NCBI RefSeq assembly: GCF_905147365.1
Contig: NC_056427.1
Coordinates: forward strand, 4,717,001 to 4,781,000
DNA: 64,000 nt
From: Aricia agestis
Taxonomy: Eukaryota; Arthropoda; Insecta; Lepidoptera; Lycaenidae
Reading direction: 5' to 3'
This document shows positions 20,723 to 31,660 of the stretch, in pieces. Under the pieces are notes generated by a model. The model saw only the letters and a program-made list of their open reading frames with translations, was not told the DNA's origin and searched no databases. Every line of letters starts with the position of its first letter. Positions within the stretch are counted from its first letter, which is position 1. The position numbers and the translations under genes were made by a program.

Positions 20723-21133
20723 TCTCTATCAAATATCTCTATAGCTTTCAGCAAATTGGGTTCACCGGTCTAAGCGTAAAAATAAGAGATTTGTATTTTA
20801 CTCTTTCAATTTCAATTTACTATTTTCATCGTAACAAAGTTTTGTACAACAAAAAAATATTTCTTTGTTTTATAAGTTTGATATTATGAAAAGTAATAGT
20901 AGACATATTTTTCGTCTACCGCTCGGTGTATGTTGGGGCGCAATATAATATTAACGTACGCTATTGTTCTTTCCCTTATTCATATCGCATTTGTGTCTTA
21001 TTGGCTTCATCATCATCATCATCAGGAGCCCATCCATTAATCACGTGAGGTTAATATCTGTTAGAAAATGGTATTTATGTAAGTCTTGGTAAACTAATTT
21101 TCTTCTGCAGGTTCTGCAAATTATATCAATTTG
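20723..21133. other. Intergenic stretch, nothing identified
   Basis: Only a short catcatcatcatc run near 21007 was noted. Confidence 0.4.
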
Positions 21134-21436
21134 ACGTGGGAAAGCCATGTTTCGGCACGAATGGGCCGGCTCGACTGGAGAAATACCACGGGCTCACGGA
21201 AAACCGGTGTGAAACAGCGCTTGCGCTGTGTTCCGCCGAGTGAGTGAGTTTACCGAAGGCCCAATCCCCTACCCTATTCTTTTCCCTACCCTACCCTCCC
21301 CTATTACCCTACTCCCTCTTAAAAGGCCGGCAACGCACCTGCAGCTCTTCTGATGCTGCGAGTGTCCATGGGCGACGGAAGTTGCTTTCCATCAGGTGAC
21401 CCGTTTGCTCGTTTGCCCCCTTATTTCATAAAAAAA
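21134..21436 (+). mobile_element. Family A short element
   Basis: Head acgtgggaaagccatgtttc to an A tail after ccccttatttcat. The pyrimidine tract is shorter than in the 5718 copy. Confidence 0.88.
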
Positions 21437-21629
21437 TCAAAATCGGTTCGTCTGTTTTGCAGTTACGGTGCCATGTATAGTTTATATACTCATACATTAA
21501 ACTTATTAAATACCTCGGTCATTATTATACTGTAGTTTCCTAACTGATGTAAAATCCATACTAATATTAAAACACAAAGGGTTTCTACGTGTCTGTCTGT
21601 TATCTCTTGACGCTGAACATATTTAGATA

Positions 21630-21875
21630 TTTTATGAGATAAGGGGGCAAACGAGCAAACGGGTCACCTGATGGAAAGCAACTTCCGTCGCTCATGGACA
21701 CTCGCAACATCAGAAGAGCTGCAGTTGCGTTGCCGGCCTTTTAAGAGGGATTAGAGTAGAGGATTGCCCCTCCGGTCAAACACAGCGCAAGCGCTGTTTC
21801 ACGATGGTTTTCTGTGAGCCCGTGGTATTTCTCCGGTCGAGCCGGCCCATTCGTGCCAAAGCATGGCTCTCTCAC
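21630..21875 (-). mobile_element. Family A short element inserted in Helitron D1 debris
   Basis: Reverse copy with a deleted pyrimidine tract (gattagagtagaggattgcc replaces it). The left flank at about 21545-21607 (atactaatattaaaacacaa, tgtctgtctgttatctcttg) is a degraded D1 5' end, so A inserted into D1. Confidence 0.8.
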
Positions 21876-22405
21876 TTTCATAAAGGCATAGAAATAATTT
21901 GGGTCGCGAAAAAGAACATAAGATAGATTTTATTTCGTCAAAATGTACGATTTCTGCCACTTAACTAAATGTCGCCAAATAATTTGGGGACAATATCTAG
22001 AATTCGATAATTATAAGTATGCCAATTATAATAGAACTCAGACAAGTCCACAAATATAACAAACAAAACGTTTATTGTTAAAAACTGTTTATTGAAAATC
22101 CCACAAACATTTTTCAATACAAGAAAGTTTTAAGACTACCCTCAAGCACTCCTGAACTTGAAGAACGGATTTAAAACTATCCATAGTCCGATAGTTGCAA
22201 AACTATATAGCTCAGAAGTTGCTGAACTATATAACTATACTTGGAAACTTCTATGGCTCAATAGTTTAAGTTTTCTACTTATCTACTTAGTCACAGGATC
22301 GATTACGGCTCGTCTCCTTGTCATATTTAAAACTTTTCTTAGTTATAAGATAAAATGGAAAGTAATATTTCATGCAAAGGCAGTAAACTAGGCTTTATAT
22401 TTTAA
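21876..22405. other. Intergenic stretch, nothing identified
   Basis: A 77-codon frame at 22158-22391 has hydrophobic character but no domain. A related passage at about 23440-23660 shares ctatgtctcagtatttctac/tcgcaggatcgataacggat wording, so this is probably a decayed dispersed repeat. Confidence 0.45.
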
Positions 22406-22592
22406 CTAAATGACGCCCGCAACTCTGTTGCGCCAAAATTCGTTTATCGCGCGGGAACCGTACATTTTTGGGATAAAAAGAATCCTATATCCTTTCCCGA
22501 AATTCAAAGTATCACCATAACAAATTTCAGCAAAATCCGTTCAGCGGTTTGGGCTTGAAGAGGTATTACTGACACTGTCGCAATTATTATAT
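22406..22592 (-). mobile_element. Helitron-like element D1
   Basis: In reverse orientation: tgacgcccgcaactctgttg, gcgcgggaaccgtacatttt, ttcagcggtttgggcttgaag. The CTAG end is mutated to ctaa. It abuts a D4 copy directly. Confidence 0.75.
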
Positions 22593-22593
22593 T

Positions 22594-22755
22594 ACTAGCT
22601 ATTTGACCGAGCTTTGCTCGGTATTCGATAAAACAGGAATAAAATGACATTTTCTAAAAATGATTCCTAGCTAGATCGATTTATTGCCCCCGAAACCCCC
22701 TATATACTAAATTGCATAAAAATCGTTGGAGCCGATTCCGAGATTCTAATTATAT
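22594..22755 (-). mobile_element. Helitron-like element D4
   Basis: In reverse it ends accgagcaaagctcggtcaa then atagCTAG, with a perfect 7-bp hairpin (accgagc/gctcggt). Body: aaaatgacattttctaaaa, cgttggagccgattccgag. A second copy lies at 36382-36555. Confidence 0.75.
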
Positions 22756-22756
22756 A

Positions 22757-23015
22757 CAGTGTGTAACAAAAATAAGTGATAATACTTTAGAGTGTGTACG
22801 TGTTCCTTGTACAGAGTTCATTGTGAAAGTAGCAGTTCTGTAAGACGATTTTTTTTTGTCACTTTTGTATGGGCAAGCGCCCGAGCGTCACAAGTTTCCC
22901 CATACAAAAGTGAAAAAAAATGTTGGTCTTTCAGCGCTGCTACTTTCACGGTGAACTCTCTACAAGGAACACGTACACACCCTAAAGTATTATCACTTAT
23001 TTTTGTTACACCCTG
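22757..23015. mobile_element. Palindromic Tc1/mariner-type MITE (family H)
   Basis: The long inverted arms start cagtgtgtaacaaaaataag and end ttatttttgttacaccctg, with TA on both sides. The inner arms (gtgaaagtagcag / ctgctactttcac) make nearly the whole element a fold-back. The frames 22792-23091 and 22818-23060 are mirror images from the palindrome. Confidence 0.85.
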
Positions 23016-23019
23016 TATG

Positions 23020-23698
23020 TACAAGAATTGCTCGTTTAAAGATATTAGATTAGTATGCATACTTAAGAGCTCACCTGACTCTAAAAATTAAACATCGTCC
23101 TTCTCTCTTCACACTCATGCCCGTCTTTCATATGCCAGGTGAAAAAGGTCGGCGCGGAATCATCGCCGAGTTAGTTTTACTTGAATAAAAGACGAACTAT
23201 AATGATTATGAAAAAAGTGTTTTGAGCAAATTTAGGTTTTATCAATACCTTTTTAGATATTAAAAAATATTAAAGAAAAGACAGCAAACTTCGAAGATCC
23301 AATCAAAAATGTGTCTAAAACAAGGTTTTTTGTAAAAAAGAAACTATCGAGCATTTTTTGAGTAATCGTGTTTTCGTCTTGAGCATTTAATCTTTATGAA
23401 CTGAAGTTACTTGTGTCAAAAAATCAGTTTTCTAGACCTTACAGATTTTGAGATCTAGGTTAAAGTATGTAGTCAAGGTTAGGGTCATATGGGCTCTTAA
23501 TAGAAACTTCTATGTCTCAGTATTTCTACTTATCTACTTTGTCGCAGGATCGATAACGGATTATCTCTTAAAGTTAGCGTATTTAGAACTTTTCTTTTTT
23601 TATTATAATGAAAGTAATATTTCATGCTTAGCTCTAAGCTTGGTTTTATATTTTAATAGCTTTTTTCTATAACTTTTATTAAATTAATACGTACACTA
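23020..23698. other. Intergenic stretch, nothing identified
   Basis: Apart from the passage related to 22158-22391, nothing is recognised. Confidence 0.4.
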
Positions 23699-23709
23699 AA
23701 CTTTCCTCT

Positions 23710-24260
23710 AATCTATACTTAATATTATAATTGGGAAGAGTTTGTTTGTTTGTTTGTTTGAACGCGCTAATCTCAGGAACTACTGGTCTGATTTGAAAAA
23801 TTCTTTCAGTGTTAGAAAGCCCATTTATCGAGGAAGGCTATAGGCTATATTTTATAGCACTAAGACTAATAGAAGCGAAGAAATAGAGGAAAGTGTGGAA
23901 AAAACGGGAGAAATTATTTAAAAATACTTATTTGAACGTGCTAATCTCAGGAATTACTGGTCCGATTTGAAAAATTCTTTCAGTGTTAAATAGCCCATTT
24001 ATGAAGAAAGGCTATAGGCTATATTTTATCATGCTAAAACAAATGAGAGTGAAGAAAAAGAGGAAAATGTAGAAAAAATGGGGGAAATTATTTGAAAGGG
24101 CTTATTTGAAAGCGCTAATCTCAGGAACTACTGGTCCGATTTGAAAAATTCTTCCAGTGTTAGATAGCCCATTTATTGAGAAAGGCTGTGGGCTATAATT
24201 TATCACGCTAAGACTAATAGGAGCGAAGAAATAGAGGGAAATGTGGTTTTTTTTTTTTTA
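23710..24260 (+). mobile_element. Helitron-like element with three internal ~175-bp repeats
   Basis: The start tctatacttaatattataat is Helitron-type. The unit beginning cgctaatctcaggaactactgg and running to gagcgaagaaatagaggaaa occurs at about 23765, 23938 and 24113. A split reverse copy of the same family lies at about 58930-59450. Confidence 0.7.
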
Positions 24261-24324
24261 ATATAATTAATAGGAAAGTGTGCGGTTTCCCAGGGTTAAA
24301 ACCTAGCTAGATCTATATACTATC

Positions 24325-24560
24325 ATCCATGCTTGGATTACTAATGCAAAAGTGTGTCTGTCTGTCTATCTGTCTGTTTATCTATTAACTTTTCACGCTT
24401 AAACCGCTAAACCGTTTTTCCGTTTTTGATTTTGGTATATACTATAGAGTATGTACTATTGAGCTACCTTGATTGACAAGAAGTCTACAGTAGTATTTAT
24501 TCCCGTAAAATGTACGATTCCTGCATAAAATACTTAACAAAGTAACGCAAAATGAAGTAT
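24325..24560 (+). mobile_element. Helitron-like element D1, diverged
   Basis: ctaatgcaaaagtgtgtctg, ttaaaccgctaaaccgtttt and gtaaaatgtacgattcctgc follow the D1 order. The 3' end is decayed. Confidence 0.6.
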
Positions 24561-24737
24561 ATGTGTAAATAAGTTGTCTCTAATCTTTTATCATTATATC
24601 AGCCTAGATGACCGATCTCCTGCTGCTCGCATCCAACATGGGCCTGCAACTAAACGGAGATCGTCGATCGTCTCTAATCTTCTATCATTATATAATTCCA
24701 TTCTAATTTCTACAAAATAATAATAATACTAATAATA

Positions 24738-25093
24738 CCCGGTTTCGGTGACGGTGGCCGGTTTCATTGAAACCAGGCCAGGTACGCAGGAGTAATTTTT
24801 TATAGTGCCCAGGTGTGTGCGCAGTACACAAGAGCACTCTCTATTCCTTTACTCTCATAACCCAGTGGGACGGAAGACCGACACGAACGGCGAGAGATCA
24901 GGCGCAGGACCGACTTTTTACATGCCCATCCGACGCATGGATCATCTTACTTGTCAGACAATCAGGTGATCAGACTGCATTGTCCTAACGAAACTTGGAA
25001 ATAATATTATGTTTCCACCGCGGGAAATGGGAATCGAACCCACGACCTCCGAGTCAAGAGCGACGCTCTAAACCACTAGACCACGGAGGCGTT
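24738..25093 (-). mobile_element. tRNA-derived SINE family 1, full length
   Basis: In reverse: tRNA-like head with cgcctccgtggtctagtggt (A box) and tcgtgggttcgattcccat (B box), then the shared body to accgaaaccggg. It is complete enough to be the family reference along with 60746-61071. It is a SINE head, not a functional tRNA gene. Confidence 0.88.
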
Positions 25094-26009
25094 CTACAAA
25101 ATATTCACGTTGTAACTTCATTATTCAAATACTCACCTTGGTTATGTTTGATCAATAGTTAATGGTTAGGTCTTAAAATGTAGACCTAGGTCCTAAAGCA
25201 TTTTAGTACCTAGGTCTTAAAATCTGTTAATCAGGAAGAGTTAAGAATGGATAACGACTACTTACTTAGATTATTCAGGCTATATTTTTTTTAATAATTA
25301 TTTTTTTATAATAATATATATTTTATTTAAAAATATTTTTTTTTAAATAATTTTTTTTTTTTAGAATAAAGATGTTATTTGACACTTTATTCATTACATT
25401 CTGGTCCTGTTTCACCACTTCCGGTGATAAGGTGCCGGATAGGCTTATTTGACAGATTCTCCAGTACTTAGTACTTATCGTTAAAATATATTTCGATAGA
25501 TATAATATGTTTCTTTACGTTTTGTGAAAAACTTAAGATATAAATTGGAATTATTTAAATGTAAAAATTAAAGTTTTAAGTTTAATAAAAAGGTTGTAAT
25601 TTGTAACGAGGCATCAGGGACATGGCGTGCGTCGCATCTATCAGGGCCTTATGCATTTACAAGGATAAAACATTTTTGGTACCACGTCGTCGTTGATAGA
25701 TGAATCGGTGACCTTTTAGAAAAAAACATATTGACTGTATGCTTTATTTAGATGCGTTACACTGTTTCAGTGAAATGCATATGCTAAACTGGACGTCAAA
25801 AAAAGAGTGCTGCAGCTGTCACGTCTTTTTTTACCACGCAGTGTTACTGATAGTGACATCTCTCTTGCTCATTTGCCTGCTGCCTTTGTTTCTCTATCCC
25901 GCTAGGTAATGCTTATGCGCGGCGCTGTCATTTACATACAATTACTTGTAACGTTATGATCTCGCGGGTACATCCGCCAATCCGCGCATTTGGGCGGACG
26001 CAATGGAGC
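25094..26009. other. AT-rich intergenic stretch with element L fragment
   Basis: Positions 25786-25912 repeat the interior of element L (aactggacgtcaaaaaaaga to tctctatcccgctaggtaa). Around 25190-25225 is a short repeat of aggtcttaaaatg and aggtcctaaagc. Nothing coding was found. Confidence 0.55.
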
Positions 26010-26134
26010 CTAAGAGGTAGCTGCAAAGTGTCTACGAGATACCTAGAAGATAGCTACGAACTGTCTACGATGTGTCGCTGGTAGCGAAAAGGTATATACG
26101 AGATGTCCAGAAGGAAGCTACGAAGTGTCTCTGA

Positions 26135-26452
26135 CACAGAAATAAATCAAGATAGAACGGCTAAGCGGATGGAGTGCGCGTGTTTTGATCTTGCTCTGTC
26201 GTGCAAGATTCAATGAGCGTTCATAGTCAGCGCGCTCATCTCGACTTTATTACACCGGAGCGGTTGTGCAAAAATGCCTCATTGTGCAGTGTCTAATTGT
26301 AAAAACAGAAGTATGAAAGTGAATCGGTCAAAAGGAGGTATTTCTGGCCACGGGTAAGTTATTTGTTCTAACTAAAAACAAAGCAAAAATTGACACGAGC
26401 GATTCTTTAGCAACGCACGCGCGTCGCCGTTCTATCTTGATTTATTTCTGTG
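26135..26452 (+). mobile_element. P-like MITE retaining a THAP-type first exon
   Basis: A perfect 26-bp terminal inverted repeat starts cacagaaataaatcaagata and ends in its complement. The flanking 8-bp repeats gtctctga (26127-26134) and gtcactga (26453-26460) match at 7 of 8 positions, as expected of the P superfamily. Inside, an ATG at 26274 opens MPHCAVSNCKNRS and further residues to HG. The Cys-x4-Cys at the very N terminus after Met-Pro is the start of a THAP zinc finger. The frame runs into a consensus donor (cacgg|gtaagt, GT at 26354). It is probably a deletion derivative of an autonomous P-like transposon. Confidence 0.82.
26274..26353 (+). pseudogene. Orphan THAP-domain first exon of a P-like transposase
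   Basis: 27 codons precede the stop (26355-26357); with the donor at 26353/26354 the exon would encode the first ~26 residues only. The first two zinc ligands are Cys4 and Cys9. The remaining THAP ligands (the Cys-x2-His pair) and the catalytic domain are absent, because the rest of the element is deleted. THAP domains bind the transposon ends; this remnant alone cannot. Confidence 0.7.
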
Positions 26453-26526
26453 GTCACTGAGCTGTATACAAAGGGTCAACAAGGTACCTACGAGGTATCC
26501 AGCAGGTAGCTACTAACTGTAGGTCT

Positions 26527-29500
26527 AGGATCTACGAGGTATCTACGAGGTATCTACGAGGTATCTACGAGGTGTCTACGAGGTGTCTACGAGATGTCAG
26601 CGAGGTGTCTACGAGATGTCTACGAGGTGTCTGAGAGATGTCTACGAGGTGTCTACGAGGTGTCTACGAGATGTCTGCGAGGTGTCTACGAGATGTCTAC
26701 GAGGTGTCTACGAGATGTCTACGTGGTGTCTACGAGGTGTCTACAAGATGTCTGCGAGGTGTCTACGAGATGTCTACGAGGTGTCTACGAGATGTCTGCG
26801 AGGTGTCTACGAGATGTCTACGTGGTGTCTACGAGGTGTCTACAAGATGTCTGCGAGGTGTCTACGAGATGTCTACGAGGTGTCTAAGAGATGTCTACGA
26901 GGTATCTACGAGATGTCTGCGAGGTGTCTACGAGATGTCTGCGAGGTGTCTACGAGATGTCTACGAGGTTTCTACGAGTTGTCTGCGAGGTGTCTACGTG
27001 GTGTCTACGAGATGTCTACGAGGTGTCTAAGAGATGTCTACGAGGTGTCTACGAGGTGTCTACGAGATGTCTGCGAGGTGTCTACGAGATGTCTACGAGG
27101 TGTCTACGAGATGTCTACGTGGTGTCTACGAGGTGTCTACAAGATGTCTGCGAGGTGTCTACGAGATGTCTACGAGGTGTCTAAGAGATGTCTACGAGGT
27201 ATCTACGAGGTGTCTACGAGATGTCAGCGAGGTGTCTACGAGATGTCTACGAGGTGTCTACAAGATGTCAGCGAGGTGTCAACGAGATGTCTACGAGGTG
27301 TCTACGAGGTGTCTACGAGATTACTACGAGGTGTCTACGAGGTGTCTACGAGGTGTCTAAGAGATGTCTACGAGGTGTCTGCAAGGTGTCTACGAGATGT
27401 CTACGAGGTGTCTAAGAGATGTCTACGAGGTGTCTACGAGATGTCTGCGAGGTGTCTACGAGATGTCTACTAGGTGTCTACGAGGTGTCTGCAAGATGTA
27501 TGCGAGGAGTCTACGAGATGTCTACGAGGTGTCTACGAGGTGTCTGCAAGGTGTCTACGAGATGTCTACGAGGTGTCTACGAGATGTCAGCGAGGTGTCT
27601 ACGAGATGTCTACGAGGTGTCTACGAGGTGTCTACGAGATGTCTGCAAGGGGTCTACGTGGTGTCTACGAGATGTCTACGAGGTGTCTAAGAGATGTCTA
27701 CGAGATGTTAACGAGGTGTCTACAAGATGTCTGCGAGGTGTCTACGAGATGTCTACGAGGTGTGTAAGAGATGTCAGCGAGGTGTCTACGAGATGTCTAC
27801 GAGGTATCTACGAGGTGTCTACGAGATGTCAGCGAGGTGTCTACGAGATGTCTACGAGGTGTCTACGAGATGTCAGCGAGGTGTCTACGAGATGTCTACG
27901 AGGTGTCTACGAGGTGTCTACGAGATTACTACGAGGTGTCTACGAGGTGTCTAAGAGATGTCTGCGAGGTGTCTACGAGGTGTCTACGAGGTGTCTAAGA
28001 GATGTCTAGGAGGTGTCTACGAGGTGTCTTCGAGATGTCTGCGAGGTGTCTACGAGATGTCTACGAGACGTCTACGAGGTGTCTACGAGATGTCAGCGAG
28101 GTGTCTACGAGATGTCTACGTGGTGTCTATGAGGTGTCTACGAAGTGTCTACGAGATGTCTACAAGATGTCAGCGAGGTGTCTACGATATGTCTACGAGG
28201 TGTCTACGAGATGACTACGAGGTGTCTACGAGATGTCTGCGAGGTGTCTACGAGATGTCTACTAGGTGTCTACGAGGTGTCTGCAAGATGTATGCGAGGA
28301 GTCTACGAGATGTCTACGAGGTGTCTACGAGGTGTCTGCAAGGTGTCTACGAGATGTCTACTAGGTGTCTACGAGGTGTCTGCAAGATGTATGCGAGGAG
28401 TCTACGAGATGTCTACGAGGTGTCTACGAGGTGTCTACGAGGTGTCTGCAAGGTGTCTACGAGATGTCTACGAGGTGTCTACGAGATGTCAGCGAGGTGT
28501 CTACGAGATGTCTACGAGGTGTCTACGAGGTGTCTACGAGATGTCTGCAAGGGGTCTACGTGGTGTCTACGAGATGTCTACGAGGTGTCTAAGAGATGTC
28601 TACGAGATGTTAACGAGGTGTCTACAAGATGTCTGCGAGGTGTCTACGAGATGTCTACGAGGTGTGTAAGAGATGTCAGCGAGGTGTCTACGAGATGTCT
28701 ACGAGGTATCTACGAGGTGTCTACGAGATGTCAGCGAGGTGTCTAAGAGATGTCTACGAGATGTTAACGAGGTGTCTACAAGATGTCTGCGAGGTGTCTA
28801 CGAGATGTCTACGAGGTGTGTAAGAGATGTCAGCGAGGTGTCTACGAGATGTCTACGAGGTATCTACGAGGTGTCTACGAGATGTCAGCGAGGTGTCTAC
28901 GAGATGTCTACGAGGTGTCTACGAGATGTCAGCGAGGTGTCTACGAGATGTCTACGAGGTGTCTACGAGGTGTCTACGAGATTACTACGAGGTGTCTACG
29001 AGGTGTCTACGAGGTGTCTAAGAGATGTCTGCGAGGTGTCTACGAGGTGTCTACGAGGTGTCTACGAGGTGTCTAAGAGATGTCTAGGAGGTGTCTACGA
29101 GGTGTCTTCGAGATGTCTGCGAGGTGTCTACGAGATGTCTACGAGACGTCTACGAGGTGTCTACGAGATGTCAGCGAGGTGTCTACGAGATGTCTACGTG
29201 GTGTCTATGAGGTGTCTACGAGACGTCTACGAGGTGTCTACGAGATGTCAGCGAGGTGTCTACGAGATGTCTACGTGGTGTCTATGAGGTGTCTACGAGG
29301 TGTCTAAGAGATGTCTACGAGGTGTCTACGAGATGTCTGCGAGGTGTCTACGAGGTGTCTACGAGGTGTCTGCAAGGTGTCTACGAGATGTCTACGAGGT
29401 GTCTACGAGATGTCTACGAGGTGTCTAAGAGATGTCTACGAGGTGTCTGAGAGATGTCTACGAGGTGTCTAAGAGATGTCTACGAGGTATCTACGAGGTG

Positions 29501-30746
29501 TCTACGAGATGTCAGCGAGGTGTCTACGAGATGTCTACGAGGTGTCTACAAGATGTCAGCGAGGTGTCAACGAGATGTCTACGAGGTGTCTACGAGGTGT
29601 CTACGAGATTACTACGAGGTGTCTACGAGGTGTCTACGAGGTGTCTAAGAGATGTCTACGAGGTGTCTGCAAGGTGTCTACGAGGTGTCTACGAGGTGTC
29701 TACGAGATGTCTGCGAGGTGTCTACGAGATGTCTACGAGGTGTCTACGAGATGTCTACGTGGTGTCTACGAGGTGTCTACAAGATGTCTGCGAGGTGTCT
29801 ACGAGATGTCTACGAGGTGTCTAAGAGATGTCTACGAGGTATCTACGAGGTGTCTACGAGATGTCAGCGAGGTGTCTACGAGATGTCTACGAGGTGTCTA
29901 CAAGATGTCAGCGAGGTGTCAACGAGATGTCTACGAGGTGTCTACGAGGTGTCTACGAGATTACTACGAGGTGTCTACGAGGTGTCTACGAGGTGTCTAA
30001 GAGATGTCTACGAGGTGTCTGCAAGGTGTCTACGAGATGTCTACGAGGTGTCTAAGAGATGTCTACGAGGTGTCTACGAGATGTCTGCGAGGTGTCTACG
30101 AGATGTCTACTAGGTGTCTACGAGGTGTCTGCAAGATGTATGCGAGGAGTCTACGAGATGTCTACGAGGTGTCTACGAGGTGTCTGCAAGGTGTCTACGA
30201 GATGTCTACGAGGTGTCTACGAGATGTCAGCGAGGTGTCTACGAGATGTCTACGAGGTGTCTACGAGGTGTCTACGAGATGTCTGCAAGGGGTCTACGTG
30301 GTGTCTACGAGATGTCTACGAGGTGTCTAAGAGATGTCTACGAGATGTTAACGAGGTGTCTACAAGATGTCTGCGAGGTGTCTACGAGATGTCTACGAGG
30401 TGTGTAAGAGATGTCAGCGAGGTGTCTACGAGATGTCTACGAGGTATCTACGAGGTGTCTACGAGATGTCAGCGAGGTGTCTACGAGATGTCTACGAGGT
30501 GTCTACGAGATGTCAGCGAGGTGTCTACGAGATGTCTACGAGGTGTCTACGAGGTGTCTACGAGATTACTACGAGGTGTCTACGAGGTGTCTACGAGGTG
30601 TCTAAGAGATGTCTGCGAGGTGTCTACGAGGTGTCTACGAGGTGTCTACGAGGTGTCTAATAGATGTCTAGGAGGTGTCTACGAGGTGTCTTCGAGATGT
30701 CTGCGAGGTGTCTACGAGATGTCTACGAGACGTCTACGAGGTGTCT
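26527..30746 (+). repeat. Giant 11-bp minisatellite array (GAGRTGTCTRC)n, ~4.2 kb
   Basis: About 380 head-to-tail copies of an 11-bp unit, mainly gaggtgtctac, gagatgtctac and gagatgtctgc, usually paired as 22-bp dimers. Rare variants (gagattactac, aagatgtcagc, gacgtctac) act as markers of higher-order copying. Positions ~27036-27950 recur at exactly +2640 (240 units). Other long duplications have offsets of 352, 902, 1056 and 1078 bp, all multiples of 11. Because 11 is not a multiple of 3, all three forward frames translate to the same 11-residue motif (VSTRCLRGVYE), giving the many long frames here. They are not genes. The right end stops abruptly against a family A element. Confidence 0.95.
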
Positions 30747-30748
30747 CG

Positions 30749-31035
30749 GTGGCTCGACCGGAGAAATACCACGTTCTCACAGAAAACCGGCGTGAAACAG
30801 CGCTTGCGCTGTGTTTCGCCGAGTGAGTGAGTTTACCGGAGGCCCAATCCCCTACCCTATTCTCTTCCCTACCCTTCCCTATTCCATTCCCATCCCTACC
30901 CTCCCCTATTACCCTATTCCCTCTTAAAAGGCCGACAACGCACCTGCATCTCTTCTGATGCTGCGAGTGTCCATGGGCGACGGAAGTTGCTTTCCATCAG
31001 GTGACCCGTTTGCTTGTTTGCCCCCTTATATCATA
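30749..31035 (+). mobile_element. Family A short element, 5'-truncated at the minisatellite
   Basis: The copy starts at ggctcgaccggagaaatacc, missing its first ~40 bases, and directly follows the last array unit (gaggtgtct). It continues normally to the tail, without a long A run. Confidence 0.85.
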
Positions 31036-31049
31036 ATTTAAAAGAAAAT

Positions 31050-31145
31050 TTGTTGTTGCGTGGGATCCGTACATTTTTCCGTTATAAAAACAATGCTTTG
31101 TCCTTTACCAAGACTCAATTAAGTATAAAAATCAGTTAAGTGTTT
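31050..31145 (-). mobile_element. Helitron D1 fragment
   Basis: gttgcgtgggatccgtacat, then ttttccgttataaaaac and ttaccaagactcaa, match a decayed D1 3' half in reverse. Confidence 0.5.
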
Positions 31146-31494
31146 TAATATTCAAATACAGTAGACATACGGCCATATTTTTTATATTCGTACGAATGCC
31201 ACATCTAATATTCTCCTAGGTCTACACGAATTAGTTAATTTCGAGGGAGCGGTCTGTCTAGGCTGGGTTATTTATGACATTTGATTTGTAAAACCAAAAT
31301 GGCCGCCGCTGTCAAACGTCATTTGAAGGTGCCCCCAGTCGTCTTCTTTATAAAGTTTAATTAAATTAAGAAATTTAAAAAAACCCCCGCCAAACAACTT
31401 TAAAAAGTAATGAAATAATATTATATTTTACTGACTTTAAGTTTAAATAATTCCTAAGTGTAAAGTGATATTTTAGTCCATGTAATTGTTGTCA
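31146..31494. other. Intergenic stretch, nothing identified
   Basis: No gene or recognised repeat was seen. Confidence 0.4.
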
Positions 31495-31660
31495 CGGTGT
31501 GTCGGGGGACCGCCAACAGTATTTTGCATTTTTAATCGCCATGTCAGTGATTGTCTCGATTCGGTTCGCTGAAATTGACCCTGAATCGCTGTGAACTGAC
31601 CCTTAAACTATAATGTTATGTGAAATCAAACATCTACATTAGCGGTTCCCCGACACACCT
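31495..31660. mobile_element. Short MITE, TIR ggtgtgtcggggaaccgct
   Basis: The left end ggtgtgtcgggggaccgcc and the right end agcggttccccgacacacc are inverted with one or two mismatches; total ~165 bp. The target duplication is not clear. Confidence 0.65.

Larger units (their letters stand above)
26010..26526 (+). repeat. Degenerate left margin of the 11-bp minisatellite
   Basis: Recognisable but mutated units (gtgtctacgagatacctaga, agctacgaactgtctacgat, tatatacgagatgtcc; later ggtacctacgaggtatccag) lie on both sides of the MITE at 26135-26452. Divergence falls steadily toward the array at 26527. Confidence 0.75.

Noticed and set aside
22792..23091. Opposite-strand frames in the palindromic MITE at 22757-23015
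   Set aside because: Mirror-image frames generated by the inverted repeat.
26527..30746. CRISPR-like array
   Set aside because: Eukaryotic context, 11-bp units without spacers, and continuous head-to-tail repetition.
26583..30826. More than twenty overlapping long frames encoding EVSTRCLRGVY-type repeats
   Set aside because: They are the three-frame translation of an 11-bp minisatellite. Frames overlap each other, share the same motif and have no start context or splice signals.
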